Assembly: GCF_030247195.1 (NCBI RefSeq)
Contig: NC_080670.1
Span: 98,306,666 to 98,370,665, forward strand
From: Topomyia yanbarensis
Taxonomy: Eukaryota; Arthropoda; Insecta; Diptera; Culicidae
Length of the DNA stretch: 64,000 nucleotides
Reading direction: 5' to 3'
Positions within the stretch are counted from its first letter, which is position 1. Every line of letters begins with the position of its first letter. Position numbers and translations under genes: made by a program. Below the pieces are notes generated by a model that saw nothing but the letters and a program-made list of their open reading frames with translations, did not search any database and was not told the DNA's origin. Of this stretch, positions 10,935-20,700 are shown piece by piece.

Positions 10935-12652
10935 AGGACCAGCAGGACCAGCAGGACCAGATGGTATTCCTTCGATTATACTGAAAAGATGCGCAAGCGC
11001 ATTGTGTACGCCTTTAAGGCTAATTTTCAATCAATCGCTGTTGCAATCGGCGTTTCCCGTGTGTTGAAAAAAAAACAGTTGTGTTTCCCGTTTTTAAAAA
11101 AGGTGATAAGCAAAATGTTGCGAACTATCGTGGCATAACCTCACTCTGCGCTGGATCAAAGTTATTTGAGATATTAGTAGAAAACGTGCTGTTTCGTGAG
11201 ACCAAACATACACATCGAAGGATCAACATGGCTTTTTTCAGGCAGATTGACAACTACTAATCTAGCCCAATTCACTTCGCCTTGTATTAAATATATTGAA
11301 ACTGGATCTCAGGCCGATACTGTATACACGAATCTCAAGGCTGCATTCGATCGTGTAGATCACGCTCTTCTACTGGCAAAGATAAAGCGGCTGGGTGCTT
11401 CGTCAAAATTCACAGGGTGGCTTAAATCATATCTCGTAAATCGTTCTCTATCTGTAAAATTAGGAAATAACGAGTCATACAGCTTCATAAACTTGTCGGG
11501 AGTACCTCAAGGGAGCAATCTAGGACCTTTGCTTTTTTCGTTGTTCTTCAATGGCGTTTGCTATGTTATACCTCCAGGGTGTAAACTTATATACGATGAT
11601 GTTCTCAAACTATTTCTCATTGTGCGGTCAATAGAAGATTGCTGCTAGATGCTTTTTGTAATTGGTGTAGTCGCATCTTACTGGCTCTCAGCGTGGTCAA
11701 ACGTTCCATAATATCTTTTACTCGCAGAAAACATCCAATACTCTGGAGCTACACCATCTCAGGGGAATCGCTAGAGAGAATGATAGTTATCAGAGACCTC
11801 GGAGTACTCCTGGACTCACAACTGACATTCAGAAATCATTACTCTCATGTTATAGCACAGGCAAATAGAAATCTCGGCTTCATTATAAGAATCGCCAAAG
11901 AATTCACTGATCCGTATTGTTTACGGGCACTCCATTTTCACTAGTTCGATCTGTCCTGGAAGCTTCAGCACCCATTTGGTGTCCTTATACGAGCATTTGG
12001 ATCAACCGAATAGAAGCAGTGCAGTCAAGATTTCTCCGTTTTGCTCTTAGAACTCTCTCAAGGCGTAACCCAGCAGAGCTACCACCGTACATCGATCGCT
12101 GTCGTCTGCTCGATATGGAAACCCTAGCGAAAAGGCGGAACACATTTAGAGCAGTATTTGTTGGGAAGATATTAACTGGTCAAATAGATGCTCCAGATAT
12201 TCTCTCACAAATAAATATCAATGAGCCCCCTAGAAATCTCAGATCACATAACTTCTTAAGACTAGAATTTCAGCGCACAGAGTACAGTCAGAACGAACCC
12301 ATTAGGGCGATGCGTAATGTTTTTAATAGTGATTATGACCATTTTGACTTTTCTGTATCTTGTGATGTCTACAAAAATAGACTAAGAAGGTTGACTTAGA
12401 TTTTAAGATTCCATTTTTGTAATATTTGTAATTTTTGTTCTTGCTATACTGTGTACTATGTGATTATGTTTAATTGTAGTGTAAAATCATTGTAATCAAC
12501 TGTGAAAAATTTGAAAAGATGATGGGTTTTTACGCCCATTTGCTTCTGAAGTAAATCCTGAAATGGGCTTTTTCCATTCTAGAAACACTTCATGTAGACC
12601 AACACAGTTCAGATGAAAAATAAGAATAAATAAAATATCGAAAATATCGAAT
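10935..12652 (+). mobile_element. 5'-truncated Jockey-clade element (plus strand) inserted in R1 endonuclease
   Basis: Starts within RT coding sequence at an AGCAGGACC triplication followed by PDGIPSIILKRCASALCTPL. It ends after a 3' UTR rich in AATAAA-like words near 12640. The R1 reading resumes on both sides (AEP at about 10910, TTERN at about 12665), so this is a clean insertion. The flanks share an approximate duplication around AATAA..GCAAC..CGC (10914-10932 and 12650-12666), now diverged. Confidence 0.8.
10943..12399 (+). pseudogene. Jockey-clade ORF2, RT and C-terminal half
   Basis: Three overlapping frames carry one broken RT. 10943-11195 holds FPVFKKGDKQNVANYRGITS. 11196-11648 holds KAAFDRVDHALLL and SGVPQGSNLGPLLFSLF, with the catalytic box reduced to YDDV. 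11639-11944 holds RDLGVLLDSQLTFRNH. 11917-12399 holds the C-terminal region to LRRLT and the stop. Frameshifts are near 11065-11075 (A-run), 11640 and 11940. Jockey clade is inferred from the LKAAFDRVDH and PPRNLR-type motifs. Confidence 0.83.
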
Positions 12653-12746
12653 AATTGCAACGTCGCATTTCGTTCCGTTGTCGACTGCCACAACAGCTGC
12701 TGTGCAATGTCGCAATAATTGAGATTAAGCTGGGTTATCACCATCA
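12653..12746 (-). pseudogene. R1 ORF2 start (endonuclease N-terminus)
   Basis: Encodes VITQLNLNYCDIAQQLLWQS, the first beta strand of the R1-type endonuclease, with the Asn of the LNLN motif. It is fused in frame to the preceding ORF1 through an ATG-repeat (ATGATGATG, 12743-12754). It breaks off at TTERN where the Jockey insertion starts; the missing continuation is at about 10925. Confidence 0.8.
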
Positions 12747-13475
12747 TCATCATTGGCCTGCCTTCGCCTTTAAGTACGCAGGGCATTTGAAGCCTCCCGT
12801 CATGTGGTCGTTTCCGTCTTGCGGTTTGCAGATCCAGCACCTTGGTTGTTTCTGCAGTCCCTAGCAACATGCCCCTTTTTCCGCATTTTCTGTACAATGT
12901 AGACCTGTCGTGGCCCTTGAAGTTCCTCGCCAGGTGTCCGAGGTCAAAGCATCTGAAGCATCGCTCCATCTGCTTGGAAACTCGCGAAGTGACTCTCAGC
13001 GAACACACCGACCATCCTACTTTTATCTTGACGATCTCCGCCAGCTTGCTGGCAGCGGCCACCGGTAGTCTAATCGCCGCCGTTTGCGTTCCTCCATACG
13101 ATTTCCAAATCCGGATCGTCGCTGGTACATCCAGCTTGCATTGCTCGATCAGTGCATGCTTCAGATCTTCAATGGTCGTTATCTCATCTAGATCCTTGCA
13201 CTCGACTACGGCTTCCTGCGACAGGGCTCTCACGTTCGCTTCGCCTCCCAAAGACTTAGCAAAGAGCTCGCAGTAGGTCGAGCTCTTGACGGAAGGATCC
13301 TTCTTCAGCTCGAAGATCATCTCGCCCTTCTGTGTGCGCCTCGTTCTAACGACTTTCTCTCCCAACTCCTTCAGCTCTGGGTTCTCTCTCACTTTCTTGA
13401 GAAGAGCAGCGTAGGACTTCGTATCGTTCGCTTCGACGATCAGTGCATCTCCTTTTGGCCTGCTCCGTTTATGCT
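12747..13475 (-). pseudogene. R1 ORF1 (gag-like) with zinc knuckles
   Basis: An open frame from a stop at about 13476 reads SRPKGDALIVEANDTKSY, then RENPELKELGEKVVRTRR, IRLPVAAASKLAEIVKIKVG and a zinc-knuckle pair beginning CFRCFDLGHLARN (about 12920-12960). The second knuckle is degraded (LYRKCGKRG). R1-clade ORF1 normally has three CCHC boxes, and here one Cys is Phe and another Tyr. A probable original ATG (about 13499) is in another frame, so the N-terminus is shifted. The product would bind element RNA. Confidence 0.82.
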
Positions 13476-13790
13476 AATTGATTGTTGTTTCTCCATTTAA
13501 TTGGGTCCCGACTCCGGGCCGCTATCTCCACTCGCTGCACATAGTTGCCTCTCGCGATCCCATGATTATCTATGCTGCCAAAAAGCAGCAGTGAGGTCAT
13601 GCAAGGGTTGACACTATCCTTCATGGGGAGTAGTGTTCAGAGCCGGATCAGCATAAATCGGGAATTTTCCAACCGAACCTAGTACCACCAACCAAATGAT
13701 GACGAGTTTCGAACGTACCCGGAGACCTGCCAGGGTTTTATTGGGACGGAGGCAGCCATGCTGTTAGCCCATTCGCCATTTCGGGTCGGT
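13476..13790 (-). mobile_element. R1 element 5' UTR (probable)
   Basis: GC-balanced sequence upstream of R1 ORF1, different in composition from the AT-rich right flank. The exact 5' end was not located. Confidence 0.4.
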
Positions 13791-13888
13791 GTCATCCTTC
13801 CTTGCTCAGAAAATAGAACAGCACGCCTGTCAGCCCAAAATCGCCGTCCTATTCAAAATACGTGTCCTGTCCGTTGTCGTTCGCCATA

Positions 13889-13951
13889 ATGTGTATGTAT
13901 GTGTGTATGTATTTGTGTATGTATGTATGTGTATGTATGTGTGTATGTGCA
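13889..13951. repeat. (GTAT)n microsatellite
   Basis: Imperfect GTAT/GTGT run at the start of the culicid-type repeat that follows. Confidence 0.9.
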
Positions 13952-14925
13952 GACATGTCAACAAAATGTCCACATCGGTTTCTCGGAGATGGCTGAACCG
14001 AATCGAACTTAATCGCAAAGAAAGGTACAACATTCCCATCGGCAGCTATTGAATTTAATTTTGATCCGCCATTTGGATCCGGAGATACGAGTTGAAGAGT
14101 ACGGTTGCATAGAAAATCTTGTTATAATTTGTCCACATCAGTTTCTCGGCATTTTCTGAACCGATTATCACAAACTTAGTCCTAAATGAATGGTACAACG
14201 TTTTCATCGGATGCTATTGAATTTTGTGTGGGTTTGACCTCTAGTTCCGGAATTACAGGATGATGAGTACAATCACGCAGAAAATCCCTATTTCAACGGA
14301 TACTGCAAAGAATATATAAAAACGATTTTTTTTTTCAAAAATGCGTCCGCAACTGCTTGGATTTTTAATTCTAACAGTCATTCAAGGTCTTTTTGGTCGC
14401 ATTGACCACCATCGCCGGATCCGGCGGCCCAGACGGAAGTATCCAAACTTAGAATAACAATAACATTGGTTTCTCGGAGATGGCTAGACCATTTGACCAA
14501 ACTTAAATGATAGCTTTTACTATCCCGTAAACTGCTATTAAATTTAATTCTGATCCGACTTACGGTTCCGGTGTTGCGGGTTGTGGCATGTAATCACATT
14601 GAAAATTCCGATTCAAAATGATACCTCGAGGAAGGCAAAAAGGTAAATATTTCGCTAAAATGAATATATCTATGTGTCAAACAACTTGCATTAGCCATCC
14701 AAAGTCTCGTCGACCGCATTGATTATCACAGAAGGTTCCGGAAGTGCCCCGAAAGAATCGTCACCTATAAAAATTAACAAACTCACATCAGTTTATCAGA
14801 GATAGTTGGGACGATCTTCACAAAGTTAGTCCCGAATGAAAGGTATATAATCGCCATAGATGTCTATAAAATTTTGTACGGAGCGGTTATATGGTTCCGG
14901 AGATATAAAATTACAAGGAAGCCTC
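13952..14925. repeat. Culicid-type dispersed repeat, iterated degenerate monomers
   Basis: A motif set recurs at about 13968, 14140, 14465 and 14785: TTTCTCGGAGATGGCTGAAC, then AATGAAAGGTA, then a GCTATTGAATTT box, then GATCC(G)...GGTTCCGGAG. Spacing is irregular, 170-330 bp. Related blocks occur at 56.4-57.2 and 62.3-62.5 kb. No ORF. Mosquito origin is my recollection of such repeats, not a search result. Confidence 0.55.
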
Positions 14926-14929
14926 CGAA

Positions 14930-15112
14930 CACGCCTGATCGACGTGGCCAACGTAAAATTGCAGACTAGACAGAACGATCGAATAAATCGATCGTGTTAG
15001 GAGCAGCAGCATTCAGTCTTGTATTAGAAACGTTCGAGTGAAGTGCAGTGATTTTTGAATTTATAATAAACATAGTTTTTTAAGCCACCCAATGTAGGGT
15101 TGTGATTATTAT
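14930..15112 (+). mobile_element. Candidate LTR 3' portion of a gypsy-type LTR retrotransposon
   Basis: Placed because a primer-binding-site-like sequence follows at 15113. The stretch contains an AATAAA signal (15065) and ends TGATTATTAT just before the PBS. The 5' edge is arbitrary, as no second LTR copy was found in the window. Confidence 0.4.
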
Positions 15113-15128
15113 TGGCGCAGCCGGTATT
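15113..15128 (+). other. Primer-binding site, gypsy/errantivirus type
   Basis: TGGCGCAGCCGGTATT resembles the TGGCGCAGTCGGTA primer-binding site used by 17.6/297-type gypsy elements (complementary to a tRNA-Ser 3' end). Two to three positions differ from that consensus. Confidence 0.6.
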
Positions 15129-15510
15129 AGAAAGTGAAGAAGTGATTTATCGGAAAAACAGTGGACTTTCATCCTAACAAAGTGAAAAACAGTGATACCC
15201 GCTAAAATAAAACTTAGCATCGCTGGCTGAAGGCAACAGACGCCAGAGTGATTCGAGGATCCCCCGTCGATAAACACGTGGAGCACCACCAGCGTTCTTC
15301 ATCTACCTACACCACGACAGGTGAGTGAGTTTTTTTTTTAATTTCAAAGAAAAACATTACTCATTTCGGATCAGCGTACTACCAGATAGGCGCTCATCCA
15401 ACCAGAAGATCGCACTACTAAATAGACGATCTTTTAATTGGCGTACTACCAGATAGGCGCTAATTCGAACAACACACTACTAGATAGGTGTCGTTCTTTG
15501 AAATTAACGA
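15129..15510 (+). mobile_element. Untranslated leader of the LTR element
   Basis: Between PBS and gag. A splice-donor-like CAG/GTGAGTG at about 15318-15327 is where errantiviruses often splice env mRNA. A short direct repeat CGTACTACCAGATAGGCGCT occurs at 15375 and 15440, with a degenerate third copy near 15475. Confidence 0.4.
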
Positions 15511-15753
15511 ATGCCAAAAGCACTGAAAGACGCAAGGCAAAACAAATTTCTGTGCAGCAGGAATTTGAGCTCTTCAGAAGAATCTATCGATTCCATTCAG
15601 TCAGGAGGACATTCATACGTCCACATCGACCAAGGAAAAATTGACGAGCTGACAAACATTATGTCGCTCAACAACACTAATGATCAACCCGTTGATCACC
15701 CCACCATGGATGATATCTTAGTTGCACTAAAACAAATTAGTAACAGGCAATAA
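15511..15753 (+). pseudogene. LTR retrotransposon gag, N-terminal remnant
   Basis: An 80-codon ORF follows the leader and ends at TAA after MDDILVALKQISNRQ, a segment like the amphipathic helix seen near the start of gypsy gag proteins. No capsid, protease or RT follows, so the element is broken within 650 bp of its PBS. Assignment as gag is mainly by position. Confidence 0.4.
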
Positions 15754-17462
15754 CAGAAATAGACAGCATAAGGAAGATACAATAATTATCCTTGTACTAC
15801 AAATGCTCATTTTTTCACAAAAAATCATAATTCTAAAGATAGTCAAATATACACGCAATCTCATATTCGTACAGCACACATATTTTTTTCAAAAATCAAT
15901 TGAAATTTCTATAATAAATACTCAATGTGGTACCTTTTGTTTGTATTTACAGTTTTCAATCGTATTGGAATGCTAACCACTAGTTTTTGTGTGCATTCAA
16001 TTTAAATTTTATCCCATTCTTCTAAGATCTAAGATTTCTAAGATCATTCTCATTATAATCCGGATTGTTTTGCACTTTTTATCCAAATATCCCCATTTAT
16101 TTTTCTAATCAGTAAATAAACGGGGTCTGCAGCGAGAGAATCCATAACATTTAAACAATTATAAATTCTAAACGTTTTTTGCACGTCTTATGCTTTAGGT
16201 TCTTCTCCTGATCGAATTTTTAATGTCCACCATTTTTTAGTAAAAGTGCCATTTTACGGAAGCTTTGCTTTAAAATTTATTTTAAGACATTCATATTAAA
16301 ATACACATTCTGAGCCATCATTCCATCAATGAAGACCAAATTTCTAGCACTTCTAGTGGACATATATTACTCCATACAATAACTGCACTGTCCCTGCGCT
16401 TAGCTGCTGTTATAAGACTATTACGTTCAGGTCTGAGTTCGATTTCTCCACCCAAAACAACAGCCATTTGAGTCAAAGATGTTGAATTTGGACTCGTAGA
16501 CAAAGTTTAACATCTTTCCAATATTCCAATAAAGTTGTTTAGTGTATTAAAATCAATTCTTTGTTCTTCTCATTGATGAACAGCTTCTTGCTCAGAACAC
16601 AAGCATTGTGATTGTCCGTTCTCCGTACATTACGAGCCGTACCAAAGCAGACTTATACTTAAATGCTATGATTCAGTTTATTTACCATGTATATAACATT
16701 AATTACTCGATTTTCCCAAATTTTTCTAATTAAAAATCGTTTATTCCTCATCGTAAATTTTTTACAGTTCAAGTTTTTCGCAATATCTGTTCTGCATTTC
16801 GCCACATCAAAGTTTTTAACAACATGTTAAATAGTTGGGCGCAACTTTTGAACAATTTCAAAGATTTTATGAAGCGATTTAGCTTCATTTTAGTGAGTAA
16901 TAATTAGTTTTCGTCCCATAATGGCAGTTAATTTACTTTTTTTTAACCATTACGTTAATTTGAGGGAATTTCTTAAACTAGTGTAGAGGAAACTGTGCCA
17001 ATGAACAGTTTTCTGTAGTCATAAAAACTAATTTTTAAAGTAAAACAAAAGAAATAAAGAAATAACAGGTTTTAAATTACAAATTAAATGACTTTTCAAA
17101 AGTGTACGAATATGAAATTTTGCCATTTTCACACCAAGTAATGATTTTTTTTATGTGTAGTGTACGGAAACTTGCACACTTTAGACTACAAATGATAAGA
17201 AAATGACAGATGATGATTCTACTACCACATTCACAAAACAATACCTATATTAAATAGCGCAAACGTTTGTGGAACAATATTAAACAAATACACTAGAGGT
17301 GTACGAATATGAGATTGTGTCACTGTAATTGATAACTAATGTCTATGTCTGTCTACACATAATAATGTCGTTTTCACTAGAATAGACAATCGTATGCCTG
17401 AGTATGGCCATAGTCACTATGGAAGCGTTCAGCTCTTATTAAACTAAGCATACGGTACCTAC
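15754..17462. other. AT-rich intronic DNA, no recognised gene
   Basis: No coding homology recognised. A 61-codon minus frame at 16318-16503 has no motif that I know. An AATAAA on the minus strand lies near 16680, about 700 bp past the read-through stop of the hth exon. Confidence 0.5.
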
Positions 17463-17589
17463 CAGGATCGGGCGTGTCGTGACCGGGGGGAGGTTGCGTT
17501 GATAAAGGTCCTGGTGTACTTCCAGACCCTGGTGATCGTACGTCATCATTCACGATTCCAGTGTACGATATCGATGAGCTCGGTGGTCT
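17463..17589 (-). CDS. hth: Homothorax (TALE homeodomain factor), internal exon
   Basis: The 127-bp exon encodes [20 protein letters not shown] followed by [20 protein letters not shown]. This closely resembles the Drosophila Hth linker between the MEIS (HM) domain, which binds Extradenticle, and the homeodomain, including RPPSSS, NDD.RSPG and STPGPLS (compared from memory). Splice signals are good: acceptor TGTTGTATTGCAG with a CTAAATC branch-like site, and donor CCTG/GTAGGT. The exon enters in phase 0 and leaves in phase 1. Neighbouring exons are not in the window, which fits the huge introns of hth. Read-through past the donor would add 28 residues before a stop at 17377. Confidence 0.82.
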
Positions 17590-17659
17590 CTGCAATACAA
17601 CAGCAATGATTTAGCGACAGTATAGATATACAGTGTGTGCATAAGGATAGCAGCGCTTG

Positions 17660-18049
<390 letters not shown>

Positions 18050-18132
18050 GCCTTTTTATCATTACAGCAATAAGAATAAATCCACAAATAGCAAGACGGG
18101 CAATACTAAGAACATAGTAATAAAAAATCCCA

Positions 18133-19586
18133 CACGGAAAACCCCGCAATCACAAAAAATGAATATTGCAATTTTTTATTTTTGTCTTAACTGTTTCAAC
18201 TAAAAATTGTTGATTCAACTAACTGTCCTGTTGATTTTCGCATCATCAATTGGCTGAATAAATTACTTCTTTTTGAAAGCTGTCAGTTTTCAGAAAATAA
18301 AGACAGCAAAAAGGAAACAAAAATTTGCAAATTTTATTTAACCATTTCTTTAGTTGAAAAGGATACGTCAGTTTTCTCGCTATGTTCATTTTGTAAAATT
18401 TTTGAGGCTAACATAAAAGAGCTTGATTTTGAAGTTTAGATTAATAAACCAGTTATGGAAGTATTTTTATATAATACATCAGGTATACAACAAATTGCAT
18501 GATTCGACTGATGTTCGAACGTGAGCAAATCTTCTGGAACCAGGTGTGTATGTTTCATGTGTTTTTACAAATCAGCCATCCAATTTTCTCACATGTTAAC
18601 AAATGTTAGACATTAGAATAGGACATTAGTCTCCATCAGTAAATTGATCTGTATATTCTATCATTGCATAAATAATTGTTCCATGCAAATAGAGAATCTA
18701 GTGGAACATGGAACCATAATTCGTATAGAAAGTCAATGCTATATTTTTTTTATAAAATAGAATAATTGTAAACGTATTGGCGCTGAACAGTGTTAATATT
18801 TATATTTTCTAGTGATACAACGCGTTTGGATAAATCAAGCCATTGATATGATAGCAATAAACTTCTTCGAAGATAATTTGGCTTTTTATTACTGGGTAAC
18901 AAATCCTCCTTATAATTAACAAAATCGTTAGCTGTTACAACTGGTTGGGATATTTTTCAATAATACAATTGATTGAAACAACCATCTTGGTTTTTAGTTT
19001 CAACACGCACCAATCTTGAAATCAACAATTATATTAGTTGTTACAACTGGTTGGGAATTATTCCAATATTACAATTGACTGAAACAACCATCTCGGTTTT
19101 CAGTTTCAACTCGCACCAATCTTGAAATCAACAATTATATTAGTTGTTACAACTGTTTGGGAATTATTCCAATATTACAATTGACTGAAACAACCATCTC
19201 GGTTTTCAGTTTCAACTCGCACCAATCTTGAAATCAACAATTATATTAGTTGTTACAACTGGTTGGGAATTATTCCAATATTACAATTGACTGAAACAAC
19301 CATCTCGGTTTTCAGTTTCAACTCGCACCAATCTTGAAATCGACAATTATATTAGTTGTTACAGCTATTTGATGAGCTGATTCGGATGGTGTGTGTCTTT
19401 GCTAACTGACAGCATCACATTTTCAACTAGATGATTTAGTTGTTTCAGCAACTGTTTTGTTCATTCAAAAACAAAAATGAAAGTTTAGAAAAATCAACAA
19501 TCGTTTAGCTGTACCAAATTTTAACCAATCGATTTCAGAAATTCGACTAATATATTAGTTGCTATGCGATCGGGAGCGTTTCCGTG
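18133..19586. mobile_element. Non-autonomous TIR element carrying a 106-bp tandem repeat
   Basis: The left end CACGGAAAACCCCGCAATC is matched, imperfectly, by the inverted right end (19566-19586, reading CACGGAAACGCTCCCGATCGC from the right). Interior lacks a transposase and is rich in AACAA/TTGTT words. A third, isolated end of the same kind lies at about 53,628-53,645. No convincing target duplication was found, so the edges are approximate. Confidence 0.5.
18928..19370. repeat. 106-bp tandem repeat, four copies plus a partial
   Basis: The box TTAGTTGTTACAACTGG (first copy TTAGCTGTTACAACTGG) starts at 18928, 19034, 19140, 19246 and (diverged) 19352, exactly 106 bp apart. Copies 2-4 differ by only a few bases, and copy 1 is more diverged. 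The palindromic GTTACAAC-like box could be a protein-binding site for the host transposon, but that is inference. Confidence 0.93.
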
Positions 19587-19599
19587 CAGGTAATAGCTG

Positions 19600-20700
19600 T
19601 TACAATCAAATCTTCAAAATGTCGCATTGATGTACATAAAACATAAGATTCTTCATGTTTCAATAATTGACTCTATAGTGATTTCAGAATTTAATTGCAT
19701 CACTTTCAAATTGCGGTAGCTTTTTTCATTAGGTATTTTCTGTTGAAATTTTATATGAAATTAGATCATTGTGTATAGTTTATATTGTGTAAGTTTCACC
19801 ATCAATTGTGCATTTGTTGCGAAAATAGAGTCGGAACAATATTATCGGCGCACCCGGGCACGTACCTAGAAAAGCCGGACATAACACCGTGCCATTAGTA
19901 GGAAGCTGAGATTGGCCCAATCTACGGAAGTCGTACTTTGAAACGGTACAATGAACGTTTGAGGATCGATTGGAATGAAAAAGTGGCCACAATAGATCTC
20001 CGTGTAAGGGGCCACCCATACACCACGTGGACAAATTAGGGTAGGATAGGGGTCTCGAGAAATTCCACGCTTGTCCATGGCCAAAGGGGGGGGGGTATTG
20101 GAAATGCTCACGTGGACTTTCAGTATATTTTTATCTTTTATAAGATAATAAGAAAATAAAATAAATTTGTATCGTGATTGGTGTGAGCGCTTGCATTCAA
20201 AATTTTCTAAGATTTTGAAATAGTCAAAATGGCTATAACAGCATAGTGTGTAACTATCAGCAAAACAGTGAGAGGAAACTGCACGAAAAAAAAATCCAAG
20301 AAAAGATTTCTGTCTGAATCATTTGATTCAATCTTCTGTGACTTGGTCAAATATCACTAATTTTGGATTTAAAAGCTTGTGGTTGAAATTACGAGCCAAT
20401 TGAAAAATCCATAGGTTACTTCAATTTTATATCATTAAGATGAATCTTTAAAACGTAAATATAAAAGATCATAGTGTCGTTCAGAAATAAGATATTTCGA
20501 TGGAAATTTCACAAAAGACGAAAGAAGTGTATGATATCCTATGGCTGAAGTTTGAAAGATTTTGATTGCCCTTCTTCACCATAGTAGTCTAACACAAAGG
20601 AAAAAAAATTCAAACCCATTTTTTTAAATTACCCGATTTTTTTTTTTTTTGGAAAGTCTACGTGGACATCTTAGTTCAGTGATAGGGTAACTGATGGTAA
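19600..20700. repeat. Dispersed non-coding repeat region with CCACGTGGAC boxes
   Basis: CCACGTGGAC-like boxes occur at 20022, 20109 (inverted sense) and 20658, the first two around a poly-G run (20086-20094). This looks like a non-autonomous repeat of a type common in arthropods. No ORF with homology. Confidence 0.35.

Larger units (their letters stand above)
6715..13790 (-). mobile_element. R1-clade non-LTR retrotransposon, nearly complete but decayed, with two nested insertions
   Basis: Read from right to left: 5' UTR (13476-13790), ORF1 (12747-13475), ORF2 start (12653-12746), Jockey insertion (10935-12652), endonuclease (10572-10934), second Jockey insertion (9855-10571), linker plus reverse transcriptase and C-terminal domain (7582-9854), and 3' UTR (6715-7581). 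The order gag with zinc knuckles, APE-type endonuclease, RT, then a C-terminal CCHC-like domain without RNase H is that of the R1 clade. Multiple frameshifts and stops show the copy is inactive. Related sequence is at 48.6-51.8 kb. Confidence 0.85.

Noticed and set aside
20010..20110. Promoter with E-box-like CACGTG sites
   Set aside because: The CCACGTGGAC boxes look like part of a dispersed repeat and there is no gene start nearby to regulate.
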